Assembly (NCBI GenBank): GCA_003116995.1
Contig: BDSL01000024.1
Location: 992,001 to 1,056,000, forward strand
DNA from: Yamagishiella unicocca
Taxonomy: Eukaryota; Chlorophyta; Chlorophyceae; Chlamydomonadales; Volvocaceae
Length of the DNA stretch: 64,000 nt
Direction: 5' to 3'
The position numbers and the translations under genes are program-made. The notes below the pieces were generated by a model. The model had not been told where the DNA came from. It saw only the letters and a list, made by a program, of their open reading frames with translations, and did no database searches. Positions within the stretch are counted from its first letter, which is position 1. Each line of letters opens with the position of its first letter. Below, one piece after another: positions 1 through 11,694 of the stretch.

Positions 1-1464
1 GCGCCGGTGTGTCGGTTTACGATTTTGCAATGCGGCGCAAAAAGCCGTCGTGCTGCAATCAGAATTTAATCGTCATCTGAACTAACGAAACTACGTTAGC
101 AACGGGTTCACCGCTATGTTCCTCCACCTGTTTTCAACGTTGCCCATTGTGCCAAAAGCCGGCCGTATACCGTATCGCGGGGGGCAAAATTATTGGCCCT
201 CTACGGAAGAAGTTTACTCAGGCCAGCAAAACGCACAACCGGCAACCAACTCGCCAACTTTGCACGAAAGGCGTTATCGCAGTAATAGGTTTCAAACCTT
301 GAAAGACCTTAAAATCCTCGCACTGATACGTAAGCCTTTGGGGTCACCACCACAGCGCATTCCGCGTTGGTTCTGGCGAATAAGCTTTGGAGTCGCCTCC
401 CAAAATGATATTTAAAAATCGGTGTATCCATTACACAGGTTAGGCACGTGTCCTGCGATACCGTGGACGAAAGGCAACCGCTGTATTACAACGCCCCACC
501 CAGCGACGCTGCTGCCTGCGCAGCCCATAGTCGTTTATAACGCTTTACATAAATAAAACACGGGGGTATTTGCCGAACGCAAGCATACTCGAACGATATA
601 CCGAGCACTAAGCGAATGTCGTCTACGGTATGTACCGATGCGAGCGTGACCTGTGGGTAGAATCAGATTATGTTGGTCTATGTAATTCGTCGCTGCCCTT
701 ACACCACTGGTTAGGAGGATACCGGGTGGCCGACAGGGACCGGATACAATGCACGTGTAGTGTTAATTATGTTATGAGTTCGTCGGACAGCAGAACCGCA
801 GCTGGTCGTAGTGTTCATTACCTTTATCCAGAGGCTCCCAATGTTCCTGCGTTGTTATATGGCTTTTTACTCATAAAATATCTCTTGTACCTTTCAAATG
901 CAGCCATACGATGGATTCTCGCGTGAGCTCGCCGTCTTGACCAGAACTGCTAACTATTGGCGCTGAAAAAACGAATTTATTTACTTTGGCAGCCAACGGT
1001 GACCTATGTTTTTGTTGCGTGACATCCACCGGGCATTCAGTTCGCCAAATGCCTGCACGTGCATGTTAGCGCATGAATTGCGAATTGGTAATCATGCGCT
1101 GTGGTGTTGATTGCTTTGCTTGATGATGTGCCTGGGTGCCTTTGGTTGTGTACCCACTGAGTCGCACCGAGCCACACTGTGCCCCCCCCCAAATACGGCG
1201 TCGCTGCCGGCAATCGCCGCAATGTCATCTATCGCCCCACATTCCCACGTGTGGTGCCATACTTGAGCCAAGAACGTGAAGATACTAACGCAGCAGACGT
1301 CGCTCGGCCTTACCCTGTCAAACATACCCTTTCATCTCCCTTGGGCGAGCAGGGTGGAACCTGGAAGCGGTGTGCGGGGCGGGGACCCTGAACACCGTAG
1401 AGGAGAGAAGACGCAGACCAAGCACACCGTTGCGACCCTCCCATGCTAAGCGCAGCAGCAAAAC
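1..1464. other. Gene-free stretch, low information
   Basis: No reading frame here has recognisable protein features or splice-linked exons, and the base composition is more AT-rich than the coding parts of the window. The open frames are short and resemble no family I know. I see no repeat array. The final ~100 bases lead into the pol III terminator of the tRNA-Pro gene on the minus strand. Confidence 0.5.
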
Positions 1465-1536
1465 GGGGAATTGCGAGAATCGAACTCGCGGCCTCTCGCA
1501 CCCAAAGCGAGAATCATACCACTAGACCAAATTCCC
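1465..1536 (-). tRNA. tRNA-Pro (UGG), copy 1
   Basis: The reverse strand gives a 72-nt cloverleaf with acceptor stem GGGAATT/AATTCCC, D-arm with GGTCTAGTGGT, anticodon stem CTCGC/GCGAG around loop TTTGGGT (anticodon TGG), T-arm GCGAG-TTCGATT-CTCGC and discriminator C. A TTTT pol III terminator follows at 1460-1463. It differs from copies 2 and 3 by one base before the T-stem (GGCC instead of GGTC). There is no intron and CCA is not encoded. Its 5' end lies 60 bp from a truncated LINE. Confidence 0.96.
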
Positions 1537-1596
1537 AGGGTAGCACCTCTACAGTTCCAGGACTGCTTAGAGAGGGCGCCGATCTGGTTGCGGTTC

Positions 1597-2007
1597 TGTA
1601 ACGCGGTCTCTCTCTCTAACGCGGTCTCTCTCGTGGGGGTGGACCACCCATTTTTGTTCGTAACCGGGGGTCGGCTCATGTGCGCCGTGCCGCCCTAGCT
1701 AGCTTGCCTTGGCTGCTGTTTGTTCTTTCGTTCTTTCTTTCCTGGTGCCACCTTTGCTGGTTCGAGATACGAGTGGTGCGGGTGATGGGCAGGTGAGCCA
1801 ATGGGGGCTTTTGTGGTGGTTTTGACGCGTAAGGGTGGCCTGCATGGGGCCGTGTCCTGCCGTCGCTTGTGCTGACTTTGCATGATGCTGTTTGCCTGCT
1901 GTTGCCCGTCCCCGACCTTGGTTCCGTGTCTCTTCCGCAGTGCTTTCCCGCCGGGATAAGGGCGGGTGCCGCCTGTCGTGCGGCCACTGTAACGCGGTCT
2001 CTCTCTC
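1597..2007 (+). mobile_element. 5'-truncated L1-type LINE, copy 1 (3' end only)
   Basis: From about 1632 to 2007 this is nearly identical to 13836-14217, with only a few substitutions seen by eye. It holds the last codons of the LINE ORF (ending HPFLFVTGG...CAVPP, stop at 1698), about 290 bp of 3' UTR, and a terminal tail TGTAACGCGG followed by (TC)n. Two extra copies of the tail (from 1597 and from 1617) precede the truncated body, so tail units are stacked head to tail. The element lies in divergent orientation upstream of tRNA-Pro copy 1. The near identity of the two copies implies recent mobility. Confidence 0.8.
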
Positions 2008-2073
2008 GCGAAGGATACTCTGTTAGGAGGGATGGCAACCTAGGCGGATTGGGGTAACGGGCCGCTCACGGTA

Positions 2074-2260
2074 TATGGATGCCGAGAGCTTGGATTAAGA
2101 TGCGGTGACACAGGATTAGATTAGAGGCGTCATGGATTAGGTTGCAGTTGGCCACGGATTAGGATGCGGTTCTTCGCGGATTAGGATTACGTTGTCGTGG
2201 ATTAGACTTCCTGAACGGATTGTGAGCGCGGGGGGGGTCGGATTAGGAAGGGTTGCCATC
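2074..2260 (+). repeat. Degenerate GGATTAG-type interspersed repeat
   Basis: The motif GGATTAG or close variants recurs every ~20-25 bases (for example near 2092, 2112, 2132, 2155, 2178, 2198 and 2240) with variable sequence between copies. Similar arrays occur at 42.8-43.0 kb and 45.9-46.06 kb. No coding frame explains the spacing. Confidence 0.55.
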
Positions 2261-2648
2261 CCTCCGCTCTGTTCAGGCGTCGCAGGCGCTTCGCAGGCGT
2301 CGCAGGCGTTGAAGGCGCAGCGGGGGCAGCAGGAGCACCTGGCACAGCTGTCGCCTATCGAAACTGTGTGGTAGTTGTGACGCGCATCACAGCTGCATGC
2401 CCCCAATCCACCTTCCCAGTCGCCGATCATCAACAGTCTCGGCATGTGCCATGCCAGTGCCCCAGCGCGGGCACTTGTTTCAGCCACAACATGCGAAACA
2501 CCGGTCCACGGCTGTGGATTGCGCAGTAGTAGTGCGCTGGGCCGTCCTATGTGTGGACCGGGCCCCGGGACGTCAGAACTTCTAGCTGGCGCACCCATCA
2601 CCGGCAACAGCACCCATAAGATGAGTGGCAACACACCACCCTTGGTCT

Positions 2649-2728
2649 CCCTCAGTGCCAGGCGATGTGCCCGACAGCTCTACCTTCTGGTCTGGAGCCC
2701 ATTCGCGCTAATGATTACTACTGCTGGT
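2649..2728 (-). repeat. Inverted-repeat element family, copy A (end fragment)
   Basis: Read on the minus strand it carries the family signature: GTAGTAA near the end, then GGGCTCCAGACC, AGAAGGTAGA, and a CGGGCACATCGCCTGGCACTGAGGGAGAC block. A possible opposite end (CAGTAGTAGTGCGCTGGG) lies near 2525, which would make a ~200-bp element. The palindromic end is diverged here. Confidence 0.55.
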
Positions 2729-4165
2729 TGGAGAGGGTTGGAGGGTGTCGACATCAGTGTACAGTTGCAGCGCAACCCCCCGAACCACCACATGTTGCTT
2801 CATGGCCCCTGGGACAATAGGTTGGTACAGGCATCCCCAGCCGTGCAGCTGGGATGTGGTGGTCCTGGCCGCTATTACTGCCATGGAAGTTGGGCGCCGG
2901 TTTACCGTACCTCCTTGATACCAACGGAAACAAATAAATAGTTATTAGGGCAAAATGTGCAGTTACGGGAGGAAACAAATAATCCCCGGCCGCGTTACCG
3001 TAACTGTAAAATAATTAATGAAGTCGATGTACGTAACAGCCAATTTCCCACACCCTGCACGCCGACCGTAACGGTGATCTGGGTCAAATATGTATATGTA
3101 TGTCAAAGTACGGGGAGTTTGGGACCACAGATGTCAACAAAGCGATGGGCCAGGTGGCTATCCGGCGGTGGGTTCGAGGAAGACCCGTGGATGCCCGAAA
3201 AAACCGTTTCGAACAGACGTTTTGAGATGCATGCTGGAGAACTGGGTTGGGGATAATATAGCCGAAGGTGGGTGGGGGGCGAGCCACCGGTAGTGGTCAA
3301 CTGGCTGTGGGTGCTCAGGATACTGGCAGCCGATGACCCCGAATTGTACTGGCGTTCGAATGACGGGGGAGCTTTTCTTTTGGCCCCACATGTGACATAC
3401 CATTCGGCATCGCCCGGGTGTACCCGGCCATGAAGCGGTTTTGTACGGTGGTTCCAATTACTTTGATTTATACTTATCAATGCTTCTGCCGACCGGGAAC
3501 TCCTTTCAAGCTCCAAAACAACTTTACGAAGCCGAATCGCTCAGAGGCCTTTCACTCAGAGGCCTTTCCGTAACTTAAAACAATCCATCAGAACCCTTCC
3601 CGTAACTGAAAAATAAATCTCAAAATTTCAACCTTTCCGTTGATTAGGCACAGGTACAGTATGGCCGCGGCCTTGAAGAGGGCGGGGGCTGGTGTTCCTC
3701 CTGTTGTTCCGGGGACGTAGTGATCTGCAGGATCGTGCCATCTGCCGTGGGTTGGTCAAGTTTTGGGCCCTTCTACGGGGGTTGCTGCGTTCGGGCTTTC
3801 CCGGAATGGTTGGGCTGCACTGGGACCTAGGCATCCTTTTTTGCGGGTAGTCGCCGGTCGCCTTGTGTGGGGGGGACCAGCTGATGTTCTCGTGGATTCG
3901 TAATCGGTCCGGGTTGTTTGGGGGCCGGGTGTTTCCCTTGCTTCTTGTTTTCCGTGCCTGCGGGTTGTGCCCTGCTTGGGGTTCGTGATTTTGGGGATGA
4001 GAGGCGGGCGGTTCCGCTGCTTGCATCATGGCGGCGCTCCTCTGGCTTGTCGGTTGCTGGTCTGCTAGGTTGGTTGGTGGTCGGTTCCTGATAGGGGAGC
4101 CTCTAGCGCAAATTCCCCCTGGGGTGCTGGCTGCTGCTGTGGTTGCCTCCGGGTTGTCGGCTTGT

Positions 4166-4325
4166 TGTTGTTGTAATTGTGGTGGTTTGCTGGTGTTGTG
4201 GTGGTTTGCCTTTGTTCCGGTGCACGTCGGTTTCTGTCTCTTTTGTCTCCCTCAGTGTCAGGCGATTTGCCCGATGGTTCTACCTTCTGGTCTGGAACCC
4301 ACTGTCACAGTTACTATTACCATAA
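4166..4325 (-). repeat. Inverted-repeat element family, copy B (~160 bp)
   Basis: The right end (4247-4325, read on minus) matches copies C and G closely through GTGGGTTCCAGACCAGAAGG, TAGAACCATCGGGC and TGACACTGAGGGAGAC. The left side has TTGTTGTTGTAATTGTGGTGG, a plausible degenerate copy of the opposite terminal repeat, so this may be a short MITE-like element. A further fragment (AACCCACTGTAACCGTTAC) lies at about 4390. Confidence 0.55.
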
Positions 4326-5199
4326 GTTCTGTACACCGTTTGGCAGGGTCGTCGTCAAATGCGTAGCACTCCGAATTGCCTCCATGATAACCCACTGTAA
4401 CCGTTACAAAGACGAATCGCCCCCATTATAATGCTCCACGGCAAATTGTTGGTGTGTGTGCCAGTGTGTGCCAGCCAGGTGTGTGTGCCATGCCATGATG
4501 CAGATGGCATGCGAGGCGAGCGTGCCATGGCATGTCCAATATAGCGAAAAAGTCGTTGCCAATAGACGGCTCGTCATCTTTGGACCAAGCCCAGTCAGCC
4601 AGTATAATGGTATACTCATGTATACTCGGCGGGCTAATTCTTTTGCGGTTAGCCGTACGCCAATACCGCACGTTCATTAGGCGCCCACGAATTTCCTGGA
4701 GACGACGAATTTCGGACATATCTGAATGGCGCTACATCCCTCCGCCCAGTTTATGCCCATACACTAGATCTGCCAGTCTGCCAGAAGGCCTCATGACATA
4801 AGGAGGGTAATTACGGGTCCAGTGACGAAGGAAGTTTACGTTCTGTCCTGCGAGGCCAGCAGGATCAGGCCAGCAGGTCAGGGCAGGTCTTACAACCGGC
4901 AACCAACTCCTCACGTTTTGTATTAAAGGCTTCCGCGCAACCTAAGGATAGCATCCTGAGAGCTTAAAAGGTTTGAATATTACTCTGCGTGACGCGTGTG
5001 GGCACGCGGGTCGCCATATCGCGTTGCTTTGCTGCGATTACTGAGCCATTTCCGAACAAAACCCGAAGATACAATCCAAGCTTCCATTCATAATTTTTTG
5101 AGCCTAATCCTATAGGTAAGACAGATATCTCGCAATTCCGTGTGGCCTGAGGAGCCACAACCGTTACCGTCCAACTGTGTCACCTGTTCCGTCCAGGGA

Positions 5200-5200
<1 letters not shown>

Positions 5201-5233
<33 letters not shown>
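5201..5233 (+). repeat. CTG trinucleotide microsatellite
   Basis: About eleven perfect GCT/CTG units. No gene model includes them, so the Gln tract they could encode on the minus strand is probably not translated. Confidence 0.95.
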
Positions 5234-5234
<1 letters not shown>

Positions 5235-5660
5235 GCACAGCCGAAACCTTTGTTTCAGTGTCCTGCAGCAAATAAGGTAACGCTGGACGCCAGTAACTGC
5301 AACATGGCCGATGAACGTCGTGAACACCATTTCCAACCTGAAGTCTTGCAGGACATGACGTATGCATCATTTCAATCAATGATAGCTATAAGCTGTTCTC
5401 ATGCTCTCGACCAATCGTGTCGGAGACATGTTCGGGATTGAACCCTTAGGATGATATTTTCTAGGTTGATATTTGCGCCAGGGGACGATATTTTCGCATA
5501 TGCGTACTGTGCGCGACAGGGCCCGGCTTTAGCGAATCGCGACGCAATTTGATCATGTAGCATATTAATCAATAAATGTATTAACCAAATCGATACATTC
5601 CATTTTATTTGTTTTATCGCCATCCGTACCGCGATAGTCCTCTAACGTGTGCTGCAGAAA

Positions 5661-8600
5661 ATGGCCGGCCCTCGCTCTGGCGCCACGAATAGCCTTGGCA
5701 ATAGCCTTGGCGCATTGCTTCTACTGCTGGTTGTCGCGCTTTTGCAGCAGCGATTTGTCATGGCCGCAGCCTCAAAGCCGCCAAACTTCATCGTTTTCTT
5801 CACAGTAAGTTGCAACCAGTCATTTGGTTCCCGACAGCCCGCACCAGGACACCACCTGAAGAGTCATGCCTCTCGCCCCATTCGCTTGCACACATTCTAG
5901 GACTGCCATGAAGGCATTCATGCGATTCCCTACTAACATGTCTGGACCCGCACTGCCTTCTGCCCGCCATCCCTTCCCTTCCCTTCCCACCTGCCCCCTG
6001 CAGGACGACCAGGATGCCGTACAGAACTCCACACACCCTCGCTACATGCCCAACCTGCACAAGTACCTCCGCTACCCAGGCGTGGAGCTGAACAACTACT
6101 TCGTCACCACGCCTGTGTGCTGCCCCTCCCGCACCAACCTCTGGAGGGGCCAGTTCAGCCACAACACCAACTTCACGGACGTCCTTTCTCCGCACGGTAC
6201 GATGCTACGGACACACCCTTTCCCACCCTTTCGGTCCCATCCTTTCCCACCTCTTCGGTCCCATCCTTTCCCATATATTCCCAAACATATACTTATCTGC
6301 CTGTAACAAAAACTACTACGTAACAATTTGGCGCCTCCGATACAAGAATGCTGCCGTGCGAACCGCGCCTACGTTCACCTATGATTTTTTGCATCCTTTG
6401 CTAGCTCACGTGCAGCAATTATGTGCCACCTTCCCCTCGACCCTCGTACTCGCGTATGAAGGTGGCTACGCCAAGTGGAAGTCCCTTGGCATCGACCGGT
6501 CGTACCTGCCGGTGTGGCTGCAGGCGCTGGGCTACAACACCTACTATGTAAGTTGTTGTTGTAACGCTTACAGTGGGTTCCAGACCAAGAGGTAGAACCA
6601 TCGGGGACATCGCCTGGCACTGAGAAAGACGGAGGAAACAAAGAAAGTTGTACAGTTACTATATGTAAAATGGCCCTATCTCCTTCCGGCTGGTAGTAGC
6701 AGCATTCGCTGCAGCGGGTGATGAGTTATCCTGCACATCGCTTGACCACTGACGCAGGAGAGGCAAGGTCATCTTTCAAGCACCGAACGAGGTTCTTTTG
6801 CTAACGTCCCCATTCCCCGCCCCCCCCCCCGCCCCGCTGCCGCCTGTCTGCCCTCCAGGTCGGCAAGTTCCTTGTGGATTACTCCGTGTCCAACTACGAG
6901 AACAAGGTAAGTTCAAACTTACCGTGGCAGTACTAGCTACCTTGCTGCCGCCGTGCGTGGTAATCCATCTACTCAACCCGTGCGTTAGGCCGGGTGCCAT
7001 TCCCGCGACACCGAAGATAGCTAGGTGGCGTTGACGCGCGCGTACACGGTGTCCTGTTACGCCCCCTAAATCGGCCTGCCTTTGGTGTTTCGCTCCTTAG
7101 TAATCGGCCTGCCTTTGCCGTACATACGCAGCCCGCCGGGTGGACGGACATCGACGCTCTGGTGTCGCCGTACACCTTTGACTACAACAACGCAGGCTTT
7201 TCGAGGTGCGCATTGAGGGCACGGGCACGGCATGTCCGTCCTCGCTCGCTCGCTGGGTCATATCGCGCACCGGACTGCATGCATGTGTGGATGGATGGAC
7301 GGATCCAGCGCATGGATCCAGCGCATGGATCATGACGACGGATCATGGATCCGTCGCCATTGTCCACCTGTCAAAGATGGTGCTGGACGGAGGCAGCAGG
7401 GTACACGGGTACAATGGGTTCGCCCGGCAAATAACTAAAACACCTAGCCCCCATGCACCCTGGGGCCCACGTTTGCCAGTCGGTGTTGACGAGGTTGCTC
7501 ATGTTGCCGGTGTGTGCGTCTTGACGCGCTGGTGCTGGCACCGCATGTCGCCGCCGGCTCCTTCAGGAATGGCGAGGCCCCCAACATCTACCCAGGCCAA
7601 TACTCCACCGACGTCATTGCGGACAAGGCCGTGGCGCAGATCACGAGCGCCCTGGCGAGCGGCAAGCCCTTCTACGCGCAGATCTCGCCCATCGCCCCGC
7701 ACACCAGCACACAGTTCTTGAGGGATGCTGCCACCAACACGTAGGTGATAACGCTCGCAAACGTATGTGCATGTTGAGTCGTCTCAACGAATGAGTCGGC
7801 TCCCAAATTTTACATTTCGTTGCTAGCGACAACAAATACGCCCAAACGTCAACACAAATCCTGCCAGCAGGTGCCAATAAAATAATGTTATGCGCAAGCT
7901 AGCGCATCAACCATCCGAACGTCTTAGCAACCGAACATGCATCCGAACATGGTACTTGCAGCCAATTACCAACGGGCAGTGCGCGAGGCCCTATCTGCCT
8001 CCTCAAAGAAATGGTTGAGGTGTTGGAAACAAGAGCTTTACAAAGTTCTTCCGTTCGCGCCGTTCCCCTAAGTGGATTACAATACCTGCTGCTGCACGTC
8101 CATCTCTGCCTTGCTCGGTGGGAGGAACCGAGAACCGACTGCCCAATCGACGTCCGATCGCAGCACCAAGGTCTACTTCTACCCGCCCATCCCGGCGCCG
8201 CGCCACTGGGAGCTCTTCTCCGACGCCGCGCTTCCCAGTGGCACACTCCGCAAGAACCTGTTCGAGACCGACGTGTCCGATAAGCCCGCGTGGATCCGGG
8301 CGCTGCCGCTGTAAGTACGGCAACGGAGAAGTCAATAGCTGCTAGTGCTTAGATGGTGGTAGCTAGTCATGACGGAACGTGAACCTCAATACAAGTGCGT
8401 GCACTCAACAATGCTTATGCTGACCTCGCTGCTAATGCTATATACTTAAGGATCTCCCCCCTCTCTGTCTGCCACACAATTCACTGCCCGCAGCGCCCAG
8501 CAGAACAACCGCACCTACCTTGAGGAGGTGTACCGACTGAGGCTGAGGTCGCTGGCTGCGGTGGACGAGCTGCTGGGCCGAGTAGGTGAGTTGGGGGCCA

Positions 8601-11600
8601 AGTAAACTGCCAACTTTAGCATGGGCCGGCTAGGCGTATGTTCAAAGTTAAGTGGCCCGGTAGTCGGCACTCGCCGGTACACATCTCCTTCACTTCGTTG
8701 CCCCTTGCTTCATGCGCAATCATTAACCTGTCTAGATATTATATCGCAAGTAACATACCATTTTGACGTCGTGCGTGTCGCAGTCAAGACGCTGGAAGAC
8801 AGCGGCGAGCTGGATAACACCTACCTCATCTACTCGTCCGATAACGGCTACCACGTAAGCCCGCGGCTTTACCCAATCGATCATCGGGGTAGAAGCAGCA
8901 AATGAGGCGATATGCATGGGGCATAAGGAAGGAAACGTGACAGCACCAGAACCTGCTTAGCGAATTAACATCGATGAAATGGAAGTGTACCCTAGCTTTG
9001 CGGCCAAAAATGGGAGCAGTGGGCTAATGTGGGAGCAGTGGGCCGTTATATCCAGTGGGCCATTATATCCACGTGCGGCTTCTCTCCGTTAAATACACTG
9101 ATTTCGTAGCTCCTCTTACTCCCCCTCTCCCGCTGGGTTCACTCGCAGGTGGGCACCCACCGCTTCGGCGCCGGCAAGGTGACGGCGTACGACGAGGACA
9201 TCAGGGTGCCGTTCCTCATCCGTGGCCCGGGCATCAAAGCATCCAACAGCACTGAACGCACCAACCACAAGGCGAGTGCTTTGCCTGGGTTCCTTTGCAA
9301 CGGAGTTTCAATCCAAATACTTGTCCACACCCTTCCGCACACGCACTACGTAGCAACGCGGGGGTTCCTCTAGCCAGCCCCGATACCGACAGCAGTGCCC
9401 TGTACATCAAAAGGCGGTAGTTATGCCGCGTACAGTGCACAACCAATGAGCCTATCGGCGGTCTCCCTAGCTGTTCCCGTCGCTCTCTCTACGTCACTTA
9501 CGCCTTCCCAAGGCGAACGAACTGCGACCCCATCAATCTGCCTTGCCTGCCACGCACGCTTCCATGCATCCATCCAGGTCGGCTTGCATGTGGACTTCGC
9601 GCCCACCATCCTCACCCTCGCTGGCGCGGGGGCCCAGCTATCCGACAAGGCGCTGGACGGCACGCCGCTGGGCCTGGTGCGTGGGTGCCTGTTGCCTGAT
9701 TCGTTGTGTGGGTCAGGTTGTGGTGAAGCGGCCTTAAGTGCATTTTCCGTTCTGTGCAGCTGGTACGTTTGTGTAGAAATTAATGCCGTTTTGTCGTCTG
9801 CGTGTGCAACCCTGCAACCTTGAGAGCGCGCACTTCACAACAACTGTCGGCGGTCCCTTATTTTATCCTTAAAACCCTTAGAACCGCCACCTTGTTAGTT
9901 CCCGACCTCGCTCTCAGCTGCCTATTGCCTGTCTGTGGTGTGTCTGTGTAAGCATGAAAAGGCGTAACCGCGGATGACAGGAAGGCGTAAGGACCCCATC
10001 TTTCAGTCTGACTGATGACGTTGACGTGTGCAGGCCGCGAGCGACGACGGCAGCCTGAGGGCCGACTACCCGCGACCCCTGCACCACCGCAACCAGTAAG
10101 CTGCTGCCGTACGACGGCCGTGTCAATCACCTCATATCGTTATATGACTCTGTCTGGAAGCCGGTGCATGCGAAATATCGTTGGCTTGGCGAGTACCCAT
10201 GCCCCGTGACCGAACGAAGTGCCGAGAACATAAGGCATATGCCATGTGTGTAAGCAACATTTTGGCGTGGGCACGTCGATAGTAGCCCAGCGGCAAAACG
10301 GATCCCGCTGGCCCGCTTGTGATTTGCTTCTGCATGACCTCGCGGCCAACCTCTTCCCACCTGACTGACCTTATTAGGTTCCAGGGAGAGTTCTGGGGCA
10401 CGTGGTTCGACGAGGTGCTCCACCACATCCCAGGGCACACCAACAACACCTGGAAGACCGTACGCGTGTGGGATGAGGTGGCTCAGCGGGGCTGGAAGCT
10501 TATCGCATCGTGCACCAGTGAGTACGACATGCGGCGGGATGGATCTTGTGTGGCGGCGGGTCGTCGTCTAGATAAGTGGATGGATGCCGTTAGTAAGTTA
10601 TGAGCCGTGCGGGCCGGCATCCAGCAGACGGTCAAGCTTATTAAGCAGAGGGATGAAAGCTAAAACCGCGGTTCCGTCAAGCAAGGACTGTCGCACTGAA
10701 TTCCTCCCTCGCGAATCGAGCTATTTGAGCTATTCCTTGCCTGCCGTCTGTCTTCACCTCAACTGCGTGCGTACCTCGCACCTGCAGACGAGCGCGAGCT
10801 GTACGACCTTAAGAATGACGCGGGCGAGCTGAAGAACATCTACAGCACGGCCAGGGCCAATGTCCGCTCCCGCCTGGAGGGGCTGCTGGCGGTGCTGGCG
10901 GTGTGCAAGGAGTCGTCCTGCAGCAACCCGTGGAAGGTAAGGGGCGGTAGGCCTGGGCGTCTCCCTTCTTCCGCCTGCTTAACGTACGTACGATTGGGTT
11001 GCTAGGCGTCATGTGAACGGAAGGTGGTTAACGGAGCACATGCCCGTCCCCTTCCGGATCCAGGTGCTTCACCCAGACGGCGACGTCCAAAGCTGGAACG
11101 AGGCCCTGGACAAGAAGTACGACTTGGTTTACGCGCAGATCCAGCCCTTTCGCTTCGTCCAGTGCCTGGGGTACCAGGTCCGTTGGGCGCTTGGGACGTC
11201 ACTACGCTGCGTTGCGCACCCATGCGTTTTGCCCGCGCACTTGCGTATGTTTGTGTATCGCTTTCGGCATTCTGGCCAGAAGGTGAAACATTTGGGTAGC
11301 CTGCTGGGTGTGCATGTGTAACATGTTTCCGAATGCGTTTCCGATTACTCCGCCGCATGGAAAATTAGGCACATTAAGTTCTGCTTACGAAGTCCTGGAC
11401 ATGCCTGCTGCTTCCCTTTGCGCCGCACCGTGCGCCACACAGCTCCTGGAGAACGAGGTGTCGCAGTTCCGGGGCGTCATCAACGGACCTCAGCGCCGCC
11501 TGCACACGTGGACTGACCGGTCGTCGTCTTCGGCCTCCGCCGGCACGGACGGTGGCTTGGCCGCCGCCGTGGGTGGCGGGGCCCCCTTGGTTACCTTCAG

Positions 11601-11694
11601 GGCGGCTGTTGAGCGGCACGCTGTGCCGGTGCCCCCGGAGGTGCTGACGGCGGACATCGCGACCTGGTTCGACAACCCGCACCCGCTGGCGTGA
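5661..11694 (+). CDS. ARS: Periplasmic arylsulfatase, 16 exons, 655 aa
   Basis: Secreted sulfatase that would release sulfate from organic sulfate esters outside the cell. Exons, all in matching phase: 5661-5804, 6004-6196, 6462-6547, 6859-6906, 7132-7205, 7567-7740, 8164-8310, 8494-8585, 8784-8854, 9149-9271, 9578-9676, 10034-10095, 10378-10517, 10788-10936, 11064-11177, 11443-11694. The N-terminus has a hydrophobic signal segment (residues ~17-36). Metal-binding Asp-Asp is at 49-50 (FFTDDQD). The formylglycine motif C-C-P-S-R is at 87-91, with Cys87 the residue oxidised in active sulfatases. The alga-specific C-terminal extension ends WFDNPHPLA. Length is close to the ~650 aa I recall for Chlamydomonas ARS proteins, which are induced by sulfur starvation (established knowledge). 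Intron 10 uses a GC donor (AAG|GCGAGT); all others are GT-AG. Start chosen at ATG 5661 because it directly precedes the signal peptide. Confidence 0.96.
6552..6640 (+). repeat. Inverted-repeat element family, copy C, in sulfatase intron 3
   Basis: The element begins within a few bases of the 5' splice site: exon|GTAAGTTGTTGTTGTAACGC, then TTACAGTGGGTTCCAGACC, the GGTAGAACCATCGGGG block and GGCACTGAGAAAGACGG. A weak opposite end (GTACAGTTACTATA) lies near 6650-6665. The intron is 311 bp, so the element makes up about a third of it. Confidence 0.75.

Larger units (their letters stand above)
2008..5660. other. Intergenic, repeat-rich; no convincing gene
   Basis: This stretch holds the GGATTAG-rich array (2074-2260), two copies of the GGTTCCAGACC inverted-repeat element (around 2525-2725 and 4166-4325), a T-depleted minus-strand open frame of 133 codons (4029-3628, Pro/Arg/Asn-rich, no recognised domain) and a CTG microsatellite. 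Frames between 4.4 and 5.6 kb show no recognisable protein. The AT-rich ~100 bp before 5661 is the likely 5' leader and promoter region of the sulfatase. Confidence 0.5.

Noticed and set aside
1676..2038. Minus-strand frames repeated at 1695-2038 and 13883-14194
   Set aside because: They are antisense to the 3' UTR of the LINE and recur only because the element recurs.
2960..3605. Possible element with CAGTTACGGGAGG inverted termini
   Set aside because: Only a 13-bp imperfect match with no family members seen; could be chance.
4964..5379. Poly-Gln/poly-Ala frames at the CTG repeat
   Set aside because: No exon structure or conserved sequence around the microsatellite.
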